A DNA stretch of 64,000 nt from Patella vulgata (Eukaryota > Mollusca > Gastropoda > Patellidae), in NCBI RefSeq assembly GCF_932274485.2, contig NC_065886.2:14707501-14771500 (forward strand), written 5' to 3'. A program made the position numbers and the translations under genes. Below the pieces are notes generated by a model. That model did not search any database. It saw only the letters and a list, made by a program, of their open reading frames with translations, and was not told the DNA's origin. Positions 28,101-42,700 of the stretch are shown piece after piece. Each line of letters begins with the position of its first letter. The first letter of the stretch is position 1.

Positions 28101-30012
28101 TGATGTCCCCCGCCGAAATCCAAAAATAAATAGATGACACATATTTATTAATCGCACATTTATTTTTTTCAAAAGTATCGAGCAATCAAACTATACACTA
28201 AGTTTCAGCACTCTCCATCAGATAGAATCAAAGTTATCTTGTCCCAAAGCATCGACTAATGTAAATCATTGAACTCAGCCATGACATGACAGCAGAGAAT
28301 ATTCATTATCGAACTAAGTCAAGGTATTGATGTAATAAAGCTATACACCAAGTGTCCTCACTCTCACTTAATTCGAACTAAAGTTATCGTGTCCCAAAGC
28401 ATCAACCAATCAAATTGCTTATCCCTGCTTACCCTAAGCAGAAAATTCTCATCTTCAATCTCCATCAAGGCATTCACCTATCAGACACCTACGCCAAGTG
28501 TGAACATTCTAACTCAACTAGAATGAGAGTTATTGTGTTCCAAAATCTTGACCAATCAAATTGCTTATCTCTGCTTAACCTAAGCACAAAATGCTCATGT
28601 TCGAACTCCATCAAGACATTGACCTAATTAACACCTACACCAAGTTTGAACATTCTACCTCAATTAGAAGGGGAGTTATTGTGTTCCAAAGTCTCGGCCA
28701 ATCAAATTGCTTATCGCTCTGCTTACCCTAAGCAGAAAATGCTCATTATCGAACTTAGTCAAGGTATTGATGTAATGAAGCTATACACCAAGTTTCATCA
28801 CTCTCACTTAATTAGAACTAAAGTTATCGTGTCCCAAAGCATCAACCAATCAAATTGCTTATCTCTGCTTACACTAAGCAGAAAATGCTCATCTTTGAAC
28901 TCCATCAAGGCATTGACCTAATAAACACCTACACCAAGTTTGAACATTCTGGCTCAGTTAGAGAGAGTTATTGTGTCCCAAAAAGTGTGACGGACGGACA
29001 GACACACCGATTTTAATAGTCCCCTGCTTTCTTCGAAAGGCGGGGGACAAAAATACAAATATTATATAATAAAGAAGTTAAATAACATTTGCAGGAAAAC
29101 GGAATATGAAAATCGATTCCCTCCTTCCACTACTTATTTATGAGGGCTATCCAGTTATATATCAGCTAAATTGCGATAAAATAATATTTTATATCAATAA
29201 TTATTATAGCTTGTGCCATCGTGTATTCTATGCCGTTGATTGTGTGTCAACCGAATAATTATTATCTAGTTTATATGCTAAAAACTGTATCACCAAAGGG
29301 GGATAATTTAGATAACAAGGTATTACTGTAATGAAACTATACACCAAGTTTCATCAATCTCACTTAACTAGAACTAAAGTTATCGTGTCCCAAAGCATCA
29401 ACCAATCAAATTGCTTATCTCTGCTTACCCTAAGCGGAAAATGCTCATCTTCGAACTCCATCAAGGCATTGACCTAATCAACACATACACCAAGTTTGAA
29501 CATTCTAGCTCAATTAGGAAGAGAGTTATCGTGCCCCAAAGTATCAACCAATCAAATTGCTTATCTCTGCTTACCCTAAGCGGAAAATGCTCATCTTCGA
29601 ACTCCATCAAGGCATTGACCTAATAAACACATACACCAAGTTTGAACATTCTAGCTCAATTAAAAGTTATCGTGTCCCAAAGCATCAACCAATCAAATTG
29701 CTTATCTCTGCTTACCCTGAGCGGAAAATGCTCATCTTCGAACTCCATCAAGGCATTGACCTAATCAACACATACACCAAGTTTGAACATTCTAGCCCAA
29801 TTAGGAAGAGAGTTATCGTGTCCCAAAGCATCAACCAATCAAATTGCTTATCTCTGCTTACCCTAAGCGGAAAATGCTCATCTTCGCACTCCATCAAGGC
29901 ATTGACCTAATAAACACATACACCAAGTTTGAACATTCTAGCTCAATTAGGAAGAGAGTTATTGTGTCCCAAAAAGTGTGACGGACAGACAGACGGACAG
30001 ACAGAAGGACAG

Positions 30013-30047
<35 letters not shown>

Positions 30048-33000
30048 GACGAACCCATTTTAATAGTCCCCTGCTTTCTTCGAAAGGCGGGGGACAACAA
30101 AAGTAACCCCAAAAATGAAAGAATTTGGCTATAAGAATGGAAAAAAAAAAAAAAATAGTAAATTGTAATATCCAATGATGGTGTAAATGTCCATGTCAAC
30201 GAATTCTTCACTACTGTCGCTTCAACACTAGTTCGACAGTTACCTATACCTACCTTTATTTATGATTATAATTCTAAACTTTTTTTCAGATTTCTATGAC
30301 AGCAGAACTGGTAATGCTCACAGTCTTAATTTTAGCCTGCATCATGTTTCAGAAGATTTTGTATATAAGGAGCTCCAATCACTTAACATTGTCAAAAGCA
30401 CAGGTCTTGATGATATTCCTGCTCGTTTTCTAAAAGACGGTGCTGATATCCTTAAATTACATTTCTGGAGGAGTTAAAATTAGCTAGGGTCAAACCATTA
30501 TAATAGAACAGTTCTCTTCTTGTGAGCAACTATAGGCCTGTAAGCATTCTCAGTATTGTGTCCAAGATTCTGGAAAAGGCTGTTTATATACAACTGGAGA
30601 ATCATTTGAAATACAATAATTTATCATATGAACAACAATCAGGCTTCAGGGGCAGCCATTCAACTGACACATTTTTAATTATCTGTAACACTACAGATAA
30701 CAGAAGATCAGCATAATTGATAACACCTTTATTAAGAACATGACATAGACATAATTCGGGAGGAGTTCTATTCGAAGAATGACTTACTGTCCGTAAACTC
30801 CTGCTTATATATAGTGTACGACAATTAGGGAAAATGGACAAGAGTAAATCATCATATATGGTATTGTTTATTTATCAGATTATGGTATCTGTAACTGCAC
30901 TGCTTATTTCCTTTGAGGTCATTAAGTTCTGCAGAGTGTTATACACAGATCATGTGCAGCCCGTAAAGGACATATTGAATTAATTACATGTTTAACTACA
31001 ACACAGACAATCGTGACTTAAGAAAAGTATACATACAGTCGAAACATCAATATCATATATTATCAAAAAACACCTAAATGATCGTTCAATTTGATGAAAG
31101 GTATAGATCACTTTGTCACACAATTTACTGGATCATCTCAAGGATCTAAATGTTATGGGGAATTTTCCGGTATGCAAAAGGCATTTGACACAGTCGACCA
31201 TGATATCTTGTGTAAAAAACGTGAAACCATCGGCATCCAATCCACAGGGTGGTAAAACTTTGTCAGACCCCTTGGAAACTTCTTGTGGTGTTCCACAGGG
31301 CAGCATTCTGGGTCCCTTGTTGTTCCACTGTTATGTGAACAACATGATCATTAGCATACCTGCCCCTTGTAAATTAATCTTATATGCTGACGACAGTGCC
31401 ATCCTGTTTTCTCATTCAAATCTTGAGATAGTATCTGTAAAGCTTAGTGAAGCCTTAAAGACTTGTTCAGGTCGGTTAGTAGACAATAAATTATCCCTTC
31501 ATTTAGGGGGGGGGATTCTGAATGGTTAGCGTGCGCGCGCTGTATCATAAAGTCTGTCATTAATATAAATAAATAATTAAATTTACTCAAGACATGCTAT
31601 AAATCTTTTATAACAAGTACCATAGTACTATGAACCAGGAACTAACGATTATGTCATCGCAGTCATTTTAGAATTGTGATGGAATATCGAATATTGAAGC
31701 CCCTCCATCGATGCAGAATTGTCCAATGGACATGCATGTCAAGTTTCATGTGGATAATACTTGAATTTGCAGAGCTTAAGCTTATTTCGAAGCACGTCTG
31801 TTCCAAGAATAACAAGAACGACAACAAGATGAGTAGCGCTTTGGCACCAGAGAACATCATAATATTAAACATTACGTAAAAATGTTCGGTCGATTTTAGA
31901 TCATTTTGTCATTTTTCAGACATAAAGTTTACCTTAGATTTATGTTAGAAAATTACGTAAACTTACGAAATCAGTCCATTTGAATCACAGGCAGATTTTG
32001 TCTTATATTCCACATCCACCATTTGGTCAGGACACGTCTGGTGAGAAAAAAATATATATTAGACCAAAATCAGGTTAGCCCTGGATTATGTGTGTATGTA
32101 TGTATTGAAACATGAAAACAGTTGGAGAAATTAATTGTAGAAAGTACTGACAGAATCAATCTGATTAAAATACAGATCTATATTTTGTTTCTTTATTTTA
32201 CACTTCCGATGGCCTCCACTGCATGAAGATCTGACTGGTTGTTGTGGAAGGTCACATCAGGGGTCATACGAGCAGCTTTTCATGTACTACCCTTCATATT
32301 TCGGCACAAATTTCGATTAGGTACTGACCAAGTTTGAGAGCCTATAAGATTCCTTGGTCATCATGAATACCAAGTTTCGCGCTTTCAAGCTAAAAATGTC
32401 TACCTCTGATAAATGAGTTGCAAAGTTCACTGTCAAGGTCTCCGTGGCGGTCGTCATGTTTGATTTGAGTGTGCTTGTGTCACAACCTCTAATTGGATGC
32501 TACTCGTCATGTGTCTGTGGTAAAGGGAGATAACGTAGCTGTAAGTTTGGGAATTGCAAAACAGTGTAGCAACGTCTAGATGTTGTAAAACTTGCAATTG
32601 TCGCTTCAGGAAACTAACAACATTTATACAGAAGAGATAAAAAAATGATTGCTTTGAAAGGCCATTATTTGTCTCTAAACTTTCACAGCTTAAACATACA
32701 CCAGTAGCTGGAAAAAATTTTGAATAGACACATGTTTTTGTGTTAAACAGCCATTGTACTGCACAACCTACACTTAAAAGTCATTTTAACAATATTGGAA
32801 TTACTTAATATGCCAACCAGCTGCAAAATTCTCCATGGTAGCTTTTGACAGTGTGAAGATCATTCTGTACACACAGAGAGCTATCATAGGTCTCTGCCCT
32901 AAATGGCCGCCATATTCACAAATCAGTTTACTATTTTCAGTATTTTATTACGCAGTTCTAATCTGTTTTAAAATTCTTAATATTCTCGAAGTATACTTGG

Positions 33001-36000
33001 TGCTTTCATCAAATTAGGAATTAAAATTTCTGTCAACTGGTTTGAATCTGTTGTCAAGCTGAGCTAATTGTAGAAAGATAACTCAAGTTTCGTATTATTA
33101 ATGATAACTCTAATACGTGCTTGAAATTTACAATCTGAAAATGTTGAAACTAGATAGAATTCCTTGTAACTAAGGTTTATAAGATTAAATTAAGTGAAAA
33201 TGGAAAGATCTTCACAATTTATAACAGAAAGAACTCTTGATGTGTAGCGTTCACAATAAACAGTGGACAGCCAAGGATGAAGTTGAGGAGACAATATGTG
33301 CACATTAAACATACATTATGCAAGAGCTAAATCTGCCTATTGCAGGTCTTTCTTTAGGCCTGAAATGTTATCTAAATTATTAATTAGACATTAATTAAAA
33401 TGAAAAGACCATAATCAACTCTCGATGCCATCTTATCTGTTCAATTTTCATTTAATTTGATTCCGATCTGCTGTTCAAAGTCTGTTGATGATTAAACACA
33501 AATATAACGCTAACGCTACAATATACGTCCACATTCCAATTCTGCTTTGATTGACAAGGTACTTTGTCAAGAAGGCTAGGCTTTTGGTTTGTTTAGCGTT
33601 GAGGGTCGTGCATCAACATCAATAGTTCCTGTCCTTAGAGTATAACTTATTAATAAGTATACCAAGATAATGCATTCAGAATTGTGCCTTTCACATTCCA
33701 AAGGCAAAAAGTGGGCGTGACTCTGCTCCTGGGGGTTGAGACATTCACCAAAATCAATAGTGGACTCCCTAAGGCAATAAGGAATACATATGCCAAGTAC
33801 CGAGCGGCTTCATTAAGAATTGCGACCTGGGAGTCGGCTAAGCAGTTATCCTGAGGCTATAAGGAATACATAACCCAAGTTTAAAGACGATCCATTAAGA
33901 AATGTGCACTACACGACGTAAAGAGAATCCTAATGCAGCAATACACCTTAGCAGCAATATACAGTCCATATTGTTGCTTTGATCGATATGATCCAGTTTA
34001 TGTGGAGGGCTTGTCAAATTAAACTGGGTTGTAGGACTGCTATCAGTACAACATTTCATTCACATTAACACACATAAGATGACATAGCGAGTTGATTAGG
34101 ATCATTTCATGTTAATAAATGACTAATTAATAGTTCACATAATATTTTAGACACAAAGAAAGACCTGCGTAAACAACACCCACCCCAGTCAGTGAAAAAT
34201 GCATTGCGCGGACGTTCGTGAAAGCATTTGCGAATAACGTGTAGTATTTAGCTAAAAAAAAACCAACAGATTTTAAAACCAGGCGTATTGAACAGTAGAG
34301 AATTAGATTTATTTATATCAATATACGTATAGGCTTTACGGGTCTAAATATTGAGAGCATGTGCAACGATAGTCTTCTTACGCCACGGTCTAACCGATCC
34401 GGATGACGATAGATATATCACGCACGCCTGTCTGTCTGAATCTCACTCCCAGTCCTTTAAAAGATTGACAGTAGTGAAAGATTTGAAAATAAAGTACTTG
34501 GGACACATCGATTCTTACCTCAGATGATCTGCCGAAAAGTGCAAACTGCGAATGATGTACAATAAGGAAAGTGTCATTTGATGACTGAGATTCCTTGGTT
34601 TCACGCACGTTTTGTATTCCGCTTAAAATTAGAAGTATCGGGTACCGGACGTTTCGCCGAAACGAAATGAATAGACTTAACCTTGCCAAAGTCATGAAAA
34701 AATAGTTGGAGTCTACACATGTCAAATGCATTTGCATTTCTCAAAATACTGTAAACTGTGGTAATTTGATCTAGTCTAAACTTTTCAATTTCTACTGTCC
34801 GTTGGGGTTTGCTATTTTTATTATTAATCAATTATTAATAATAAATTTGGGACTAAATTTTAATGACGAATGACACCCAAACAAATAACCGGTATAAATG
34901 CTTGTAACACTTTTATTAATTTTCTCTGGTTACAAAGCGTTCTGAAACGTCAACAAATAACCGGCATAAATGCTTCTAACACTTATTAATTTTCTCTGGT
35001 TACAAAGCGTTCTGAAAAATAAGTTTAACAAAGGCTATCAGAAAACACTCACAAAAACCCGAATTTTACATGGGAGACAACTCTTTAAAGCATATCACGC
35101 CGAATTTTACATGGGAGACAACTCTTTAAAGCATATCACGCCAGTTTGACATTGTTAGACGGAGTTATCTCCTCCGAACCAAGTGAAACCGAAGTCTGAA
35201 ATTAAATCCCAATCTGACAAAAGTACTTAATATTCTTAAAAGACAAATTATTAATAATAAATTTGGTACTAAATTATAATAACGAATGACACCCAAACAT
35301 AAGACTTTTTAAAAATGTACATCCTGAAAACGCACATGTACTTGCAGTTACATGAATTTATAATTTATTTAGTGTGAGAGAGAGAGAGAGAGAGAGAGAG
35401 ACATTGTCATTGCAGTACCAAAAGGTCTTTAGCAGTGGGAGGAAAGGGGGAGAAAACGGTGGTTTGAAACGTCAACAAATAACCGGTATAAATACTTCTA
35501 ACACTTACAAAGCGTTCTGAAAAATAAGTTGAACAAAGGCTCTCAGAAACCACTCACAAAAACCCGAATGTTACATGGGTGACAACTATTTAAAGCATAT
35601 CACGTCAGTTTGACATTGTTAAATGGAGTTTGACATTGTTAAATGGAGTTATCTCCCCAAAATCGGGCATGCACCCAAAAGAAAAGGGACCAACCTCAGG
35701 GTATAAGGAATATGTATTTTAAGTTTCAAGATGATCGATTTAGAATTGTGGCCTGTAGGCGACACACAAAAAGAAAATTGGCATGGCTCTGCCCCTGGGG
35801 GTTGGGCATGTAGGGCCTACTCCAAATGATAAGGATGTTCCAAATGATAGGAATGTTCCTTAGGGTACAAAGAATAAGTATATAAAGTGTGGCTCTGCCC
35901 CTGGGGGTTGGGCATGTACCCCAAACGATAGGGATGTTCCTTAGGGTACAAAGAATGTGTATGCAAGATTATAAGTTAAGAAATGTGGCCTGTAGACGAC

Positions 36001-36733
36001 AAACAAACAAATACTAGAAATGGGCGTGGCTCTGCCCCTGGGGGTCGGGCATGCACCAAAAACAATAGGGATCTTCCTTGGGGTATAAGGAATAAGTATA
36101 CCAAGTTTGAAGAAAATCCAGTAAGAATTGCGCCCTGTAGGCGACACAAAGACACACGAAAAGAAAATGGGAAATGGGCGTGGCTCTGCCCCTGGGGGTT
36201 GGGCATGTACCCCAAACGATAGGGATGTTCCTTAGGGTACAAAGAATGTGTATGCAAGATTATAAGTTAAGAAATGTGGCCTGTAGACGACAAACAAACA
36301 AATACTAGAAATGGGCGTGGCTCTGCCCCTGGGGGTCGGGCATGCACCAAAAACAATAGGGATCTTCCTTGGGGTATAAGGAATAAGTATACCAAGTTTG
36401 AAGAAAATCCAGTAAGAATTGCGCCCTGTAGGCGACACAAAGACACACGAAAAGAAAATGGGCGTGGCTCTGCCCCTGGGGGTTGGGCATGCACCCCAAA
36501 CGATAGGGATGTTCCTTAGGGTACAAAGAATGTGTATGCAAAGTTTCAAGATTATTAGTTAAGAAATGTGGCCTGTAGACGACAAACAAACAAATACTAG
36601 AAATGGGCGTGGCTCTGCCCCGGGGGGTCGGGCATGCACCAAAAACAATAGGGATCTTCCTTGGGGTATAAGGAATAAGTATACCAAGTTTGAAGAAAAT
36701 CCATGAAGAATTGCGCCCTGTAGGCGAACCACA

Positions 36734-36795
<62 letters not shown>

Positions 36796-39700
36796 GACAG
36801 GGGCGACGGCATAATACGTTCACATTATGAATGTGGACGTATAAAAATGGATAATCAAGACTTTGTTAATTTTCGTGACAGCGCTAACAATGACAATCGA
36901 GGCCATGGTGATTTTAAAATAAGGTTTTCTCGGCTTAGAGTGAAGCAATTTGATTGAAAAGCACAACATGCTCGATAACTATAAGAAGATACTTGTCGAA
37001 ACGTTGTGCTTTCAGAAAAGTGATTGTTTCCCATGAAAACTGATTACTGTTAATGTTATAGTATAACAGCATATGTATCTTTCAGTGGGTTGGTAAGTAC
37101 ATTGAGATCTAGATCTATCCATGGATTATTTACAATCAGATGACAAGAACACTTACCACATATATTCCAAAATCTTTTATCTTGACTTTAACTGGATTGC
37201 CAGATATCTTAACAGATGGATATAAACCATTAGCAGAGTTCACTTCAATTGTATCCTGTTTAAATAAATAATCAGCCATATTTTTATTGTACAGATAAAC
37301 CAGCGGTTGCCAGGCAAGATACACCAACATTTTACAAGAGATGAATAGAGAATAAGCTAAAAACAAAAGTGTTTTTTCATACAATCAGGGACCATAATCC
37401 AGAAAGTTATGCGCAAATATCAAAAGGGATTTTAAGTTTTATCAAAATCGGATAACTAAAAGGTCCACAACCTTCATATTATATACTTTTACACAATTGA
37501 CGTACAAAGAATGGCCATTTTGTTGGGCAGTCAACCAACATTATGATGTAACAGTGATATATTCGAACGTTTGTTTTAATACGGATAATAATTATGACAT
37601 CTAGAGGGGCAACAAGCTAAAAAACACGATTTTTCATACAGTCAGAGGCCATAATTCAGGAAGTTAAGATCCGATATACGCAAATATTGACAGGAACCAC
37701 GATCTTTGGGTTATAAACATGCATTTCAAGTTTCATCAAAATCATGATGAAAATTGTGACCTCTAGAGTGTCCACAAGCTAAAATATGTATTTTTTCGTA
37801 CAATCAGGGGCCATAATCCATGAAGTTATGGTCCAATATATATGAAAATATCGAACGGATCCCAGATCATTGGGAGATAGACCTATATATTTAAGTTTCG
37901 TTAAAATCGGATAAAAATTGTGACCTATAGAGTGTCCACAAACAAACGGTGGAAGTATGGACAGACGTCGGCGGCATAATGGGTTCACATGAAAAGGTGG
38001 GCGTATAAATAGGCTAATGTACATCAATAGGCAAGTCATTAGGTCACCCGACTTAGTAACATCTACGTCGATCATCCACTGTGCTGTAGGTGTATTGAAT
38101 TATTGTCATTTGTAAGATATAATTAAGTTGCAGTCATTAAAAGATTGAAGAACCATTCCAGACTCACTAGTTATTGATAAGAACCTAGCAGTTATACCAA
38201 ACAAGAGGAAACCCTTCTGTAAAGCACTAGAAACTTTCTTGGTCAAACTAGATAGTGAGCTAACATTTTATACACTGAAACACCATGGTTCCCAACAGGT
38301 TCTAAAATTTATTTATTCAATCTGAGAAGATGTTATCTGAAATACCTTGGTTTTTCCATTGATTTTCAAAGTTAAACTGGCGTGAGTGGTGTTTAGTGGA
38401 GTACACTGAGCATCCCAGGGTTTGCTTACTTCTAAACTATATGTACTGCCTACTTTCAAATCATATCTATAAAATACAAAATTACAATATAAATGTCATT
38501 TGTCAATATCAATAAGTAAATGTGATAGCGTCTTGAGTCCTAATGTAAAATCTCAGGACATGTCTATTGCCCAATAACACCCCTCTAAATGCGAAACAGG
38601 AAGTGTTTATCTCCTAAGTAACACATTACAACAGCAGTATTTATAATACAATAACCATTACAACAGCAGTATTTATAATACAATAAAACATTACAACAAT
38701 AGTGTGTATAATACAAGAAATAAACAACATTGAATCTATAAAGAACATCTCATCTAGAACTGTTCTACTCGATGGCGCTTCTGTAGAAGATCACTCAGAT
38801 AGTCAGGAGCTAAACCATGAATGCACTTGTGAGGAGGATTAATTCATATCAAATATATCTGTTTATGGGAAGCCAGAGGAGGGATTTGAGCAAAGGTGTA
38901 ATGTTGTCTTGGAGTTTTGTTCTAGTGATTCAACTGCGGCAGTGTTTTGTATCTTGTCATGAGCAAAGAGAAGAAGCTGGAAGTCTGTAAAGTACCGATT
39001 TACATAGTCCAATCTCAATGTGATTAAAGAGTTCACTAACAGTTGAATTTGTATCTAAGTATTTCTTATATACATGACCAATGTTGAACAGCTGAAATTT
39101 ACATGCCATCAAACTGCTACAACTTGTTTTGATACATCCATAGTAATGTTAAACGTTGAGCAGGGTATTGTGATCACTCCCAACATGAATGGGGTGTCTA
39201 TCTGATTATGAAATACACGATTTTGAGCCAATGAGTCATCCAACTATAATGCTTTCAATGCAACGTTCTAATTGTCGTTGTTTGTCTGGAATATCACATG
39301 GTGGTCCTAATAGATAAAGTTGAGTTTCATCTGCAAAGAGATGGTAGTCTACACAGTGTTTGCAGCTGATTTCACCGAGAGGAGAGGTATAGATAGTAAA
39401 TAGAATTGGTCCCAAGACAGATCCTTGTGGAACACCAAATTTTACTTGGGTTGGATTTGATTTAGCATCGTCTACACCTACAATCTGATTACGATTAGAT
39501 AAATATGATTAAATAAGTTTTATAGCAGAGTCAGATAATTTTAACCTATTTTTGAGTCTGTGAAGTAAAATATGATGATCGATAGTGTCGAATGTCGGAT
39601 AGATCAAGCAAAACAAACAAAATGACACACTTGTTGTCCATACCACACAATAAGTCATTACTCACTCTGACCAATGCAGTTTCACAGCTATGATTGTCTC

Positions 39701-42700
39701 AATATGCGGAATGAAATGGTTCTGAGAGATGCTCTTTTGAGTTTTTCAGAAAAAACTTTCTCGATGGCTTTTGAAACAAAAGATAAATTTGATACTGGTC
39801 CAAGACTTGGATCATGGTTTTACTTTTTTATTAATTGCTGTTTCAAATGCTGTCAGAAACTGGCAGCTAGAGATGCAATCATTTTTTAAAGTGAATACTA
39901 TCTGAAGCAGGTTTAGTAAACATATCTTTAAAAGTCATGTCGGTATAGCGTCCAGATTGCATGAATTTATGGGAGCATTTTGAACAAGCAATCAGTGAGG
40001 CTGATGTCCCCCACCGAAATCCCAAAATAAATAGATGACACATATTAATTAATCGCACATTTATTTTTTTCAAAAGTATCGAGCAAACAAACTACACACT
40101 CTCTATCAGAGAACATCGACCAATGAAATTGATTAGCTCTGCTTAGCTTTAGCTTGAAATGTTAATCATTGAAATCAGTCAAGACATTCACCAAATGAAC
40201 ATCTACATCAGGTTTAAACATTCTACCTCAATTAAAAGCAGAGTTTTTATCTTCCAAAGTTTTGACCAATCAAATTGCTTATCACTCCTTAGCCCAGGCA
40301 GAAAATTCGCACAACCGAACTTAGTCAAGGTAATGATATAATGAATCTATATTCAGAGTTTCATCGCTCTCACTTCATTATAACGAAAGTTATCGTGCCC
40401 CTAAAGCATCAACCAATCAGATTGCTTATCTCTGCCTACCGTAAGCAGACAATGTTCATCTTCAAACTCCATCAAGGCATTGACCCAATAAACACCTACA
40501 CCAAGTTTGAACATTCTAGCTCAATTAGAAGGAGAGTTATTGTGTTCCAAAATCTTGGCCAATCAAATTGATTATCGCTCTGCTTACCCTCAGCAGAAAA
40601 TGTTCATTATCGAACTTAGTCAAGGTATTGATGTAATAAAGCTATACACCAAGTGTCCTCACTTTCACTTAATTAGAACTAAAGTTATCGTGTCCCAAAG
40701 CATCAACCAATCAAATTGCTTATCTCTGCTTACCCAAAGCAGAAAATGCTCATCCTTGTACTCCATCAAGGCATTGACCCAATAAACACCTACACTAAGT
40801 TTGAACATTCTAGCTCAATTAGAAGGAGAGTTATTGTGTTCCAAAATCTTGGCCAATCAAATTGCTTATCGCTCTGCTTACCCTGAGCAGAAAATGCTCA
40901 ATATCGATCGAACCTAGTCAAGGTATTGATGTAATGAAACTATACACCAAGTTTCATCTATCTCACTTAATTAGAACAAAAGTTATCGTGTCCCAAAGCA
41001 TCAACCAATCAAATTGCTCATCTTCGCACTCCATCAAGGTATTGACCTAATAAACACCTACACCAAGTTTGAACATTCTAGCTCAATTAGAAAGAGAGTT
41101 ATTGTGTCCCAAAAAGTGTGACGGACAGACAGTCAGACGGACGGACGGACGAACCCATTTTAATAGTTTCCTGCTTTCTTTGAAAGGTGGGGGACAATAA
41201 TCTTCTGAAGATCTATTATAAAAACTGGATTAAATGTTAGTTGGTTCAAATTCTCTGCATTGTCAAGTGAGAAGATAGTTTGTTTGGTCTTGGGCACATC
41301 AGACAACAGATCACAGAATTTGTTTATCTTACATATGAAATAGTCTGAGATAACCTCTGGTAGACTATCTTTGTTGGGTACCTGATGGGTACCTGGGGAA
41401 AGTTTGAAACAGGGTTTTAGCGATATTGGGCTTGGTTATGAGATCTTGAAGATATTTAATCTTAGTTGATCTTAACTCAGATGAGTACTCGTTATGTTTA
41501 CACTTGTATATTTGACGGTGCATTTCTAAACCCGACCTTCACCAAGTGGTTTCGGCACTCCGACACTGGTGTTTTAATGTTAAAAGGTAATCATTGAACA
41601 ATTTACTGCAGAGTCTGATGGTAACAGTATGCTTCTTATGGGGAGCATGTCTGTCTAAAGTACCAATAAGGGCTGGAATAAAAACTGACCACTTATCAAC
41701 AGAGTCTAATTCAGATATCTTTTGTGAAAGAGTTTCAATATTAATGTATTCTAAGGAATGACTCAAGTTGATATTTCACCATAATTTCGGCACTTCCTAT
41801 ATACTTATTCAGTTTTAGTAGGGGCTGGTTTTGACAGGTTGAGATCCACAAACACAGTGAAGCGATCTGATAGGGTTGCATACATCCACATTTGTTATCA
41901 GTTTTGAGGTTGATTTTCAGATAACTAGATCTAATGTGTGGCCGCTATCATGTGTTGGTCTGGCAACAAGTTGTTTCAATCCAAAACAATCCAATATTTG
42001 TGTAAATTTCTGGGAATTATTGCCGAAAGCACTGTCTACATGGATATTATAATCACCAAAGAAAAGGGGTTGTCTGCAAGTTACATTAAGATCAGAGGTC
42101 AATTCAAGGAATTCATCCTCAAAATTTTGGAAATTCAGTTTGTTTTTAGCAGAAGGGGGAGATCAATATAAGGCAAATATTTGAGCAAAAACATTATTTT
42201 GTTGCCAGTTGAAGCCAACATGTTCGAAACACTTGAAAGATTTGATTTCACTGCTAATAAACTGTTTCAGAGATAGCGATTGTCTTGAAGATAGCGATTG
42301 TCTTGAAGATAATTCCTAATCCACCACTTCTAGAGGTTTGGCAATTTTCAAATAGAATGTCACAGTCTGGGCTATGTGGGAAGGGATTCATTAATAACTA
42401 TATTGTGTCACTGTTTTCTTAGCCATGTTTCAGTTATTAACAATATGTCTATGCATTCATCTAAAATATACTGATCCAGTTTAATTAATTTGTTTCAACT
42501 TATCGTTATTGAGAGATTTTAACCTCTCCTACTTCTTGTTCAGAAACTTAATAATATTAAAAAAGCCAAGTTTAAGTAAGGTCTGTGTAATTTAAAGTGC
42601 ACATAAGATGGACGAAAAAACTTTTCGATACGTGTAGCCAATGGTTACTATATCAACTTTACGGCAAGTTCACACCAACCTGATTGAAATTAATTCAGTC

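Larger units (their letters stand above)
33305..37085 (+). mobile_element. family M MITE blown apart by insertions
   Basis: The left end TTAAACATACATTATGCAAG at 33305 runs to GATTAAA at about 33495. The homologous body resumes at 36846 with TGGATAATCAAGACTTT and ends near 37080 (GTATCTTTCA, border decayed). The material between is a family 3 Helitron-like element with its own inserts. Confidence 0.6.

Noticed and set aside
26913-28185. Overlapping open frames with [14 protein letters not shown] motifs here and at 35.9-36.8 kb
   Set aside because: They come from the GGGCGTGGCTCTGCCCC monomers of family 3. The repeated peptides follow the DNA period, not a protein fold.
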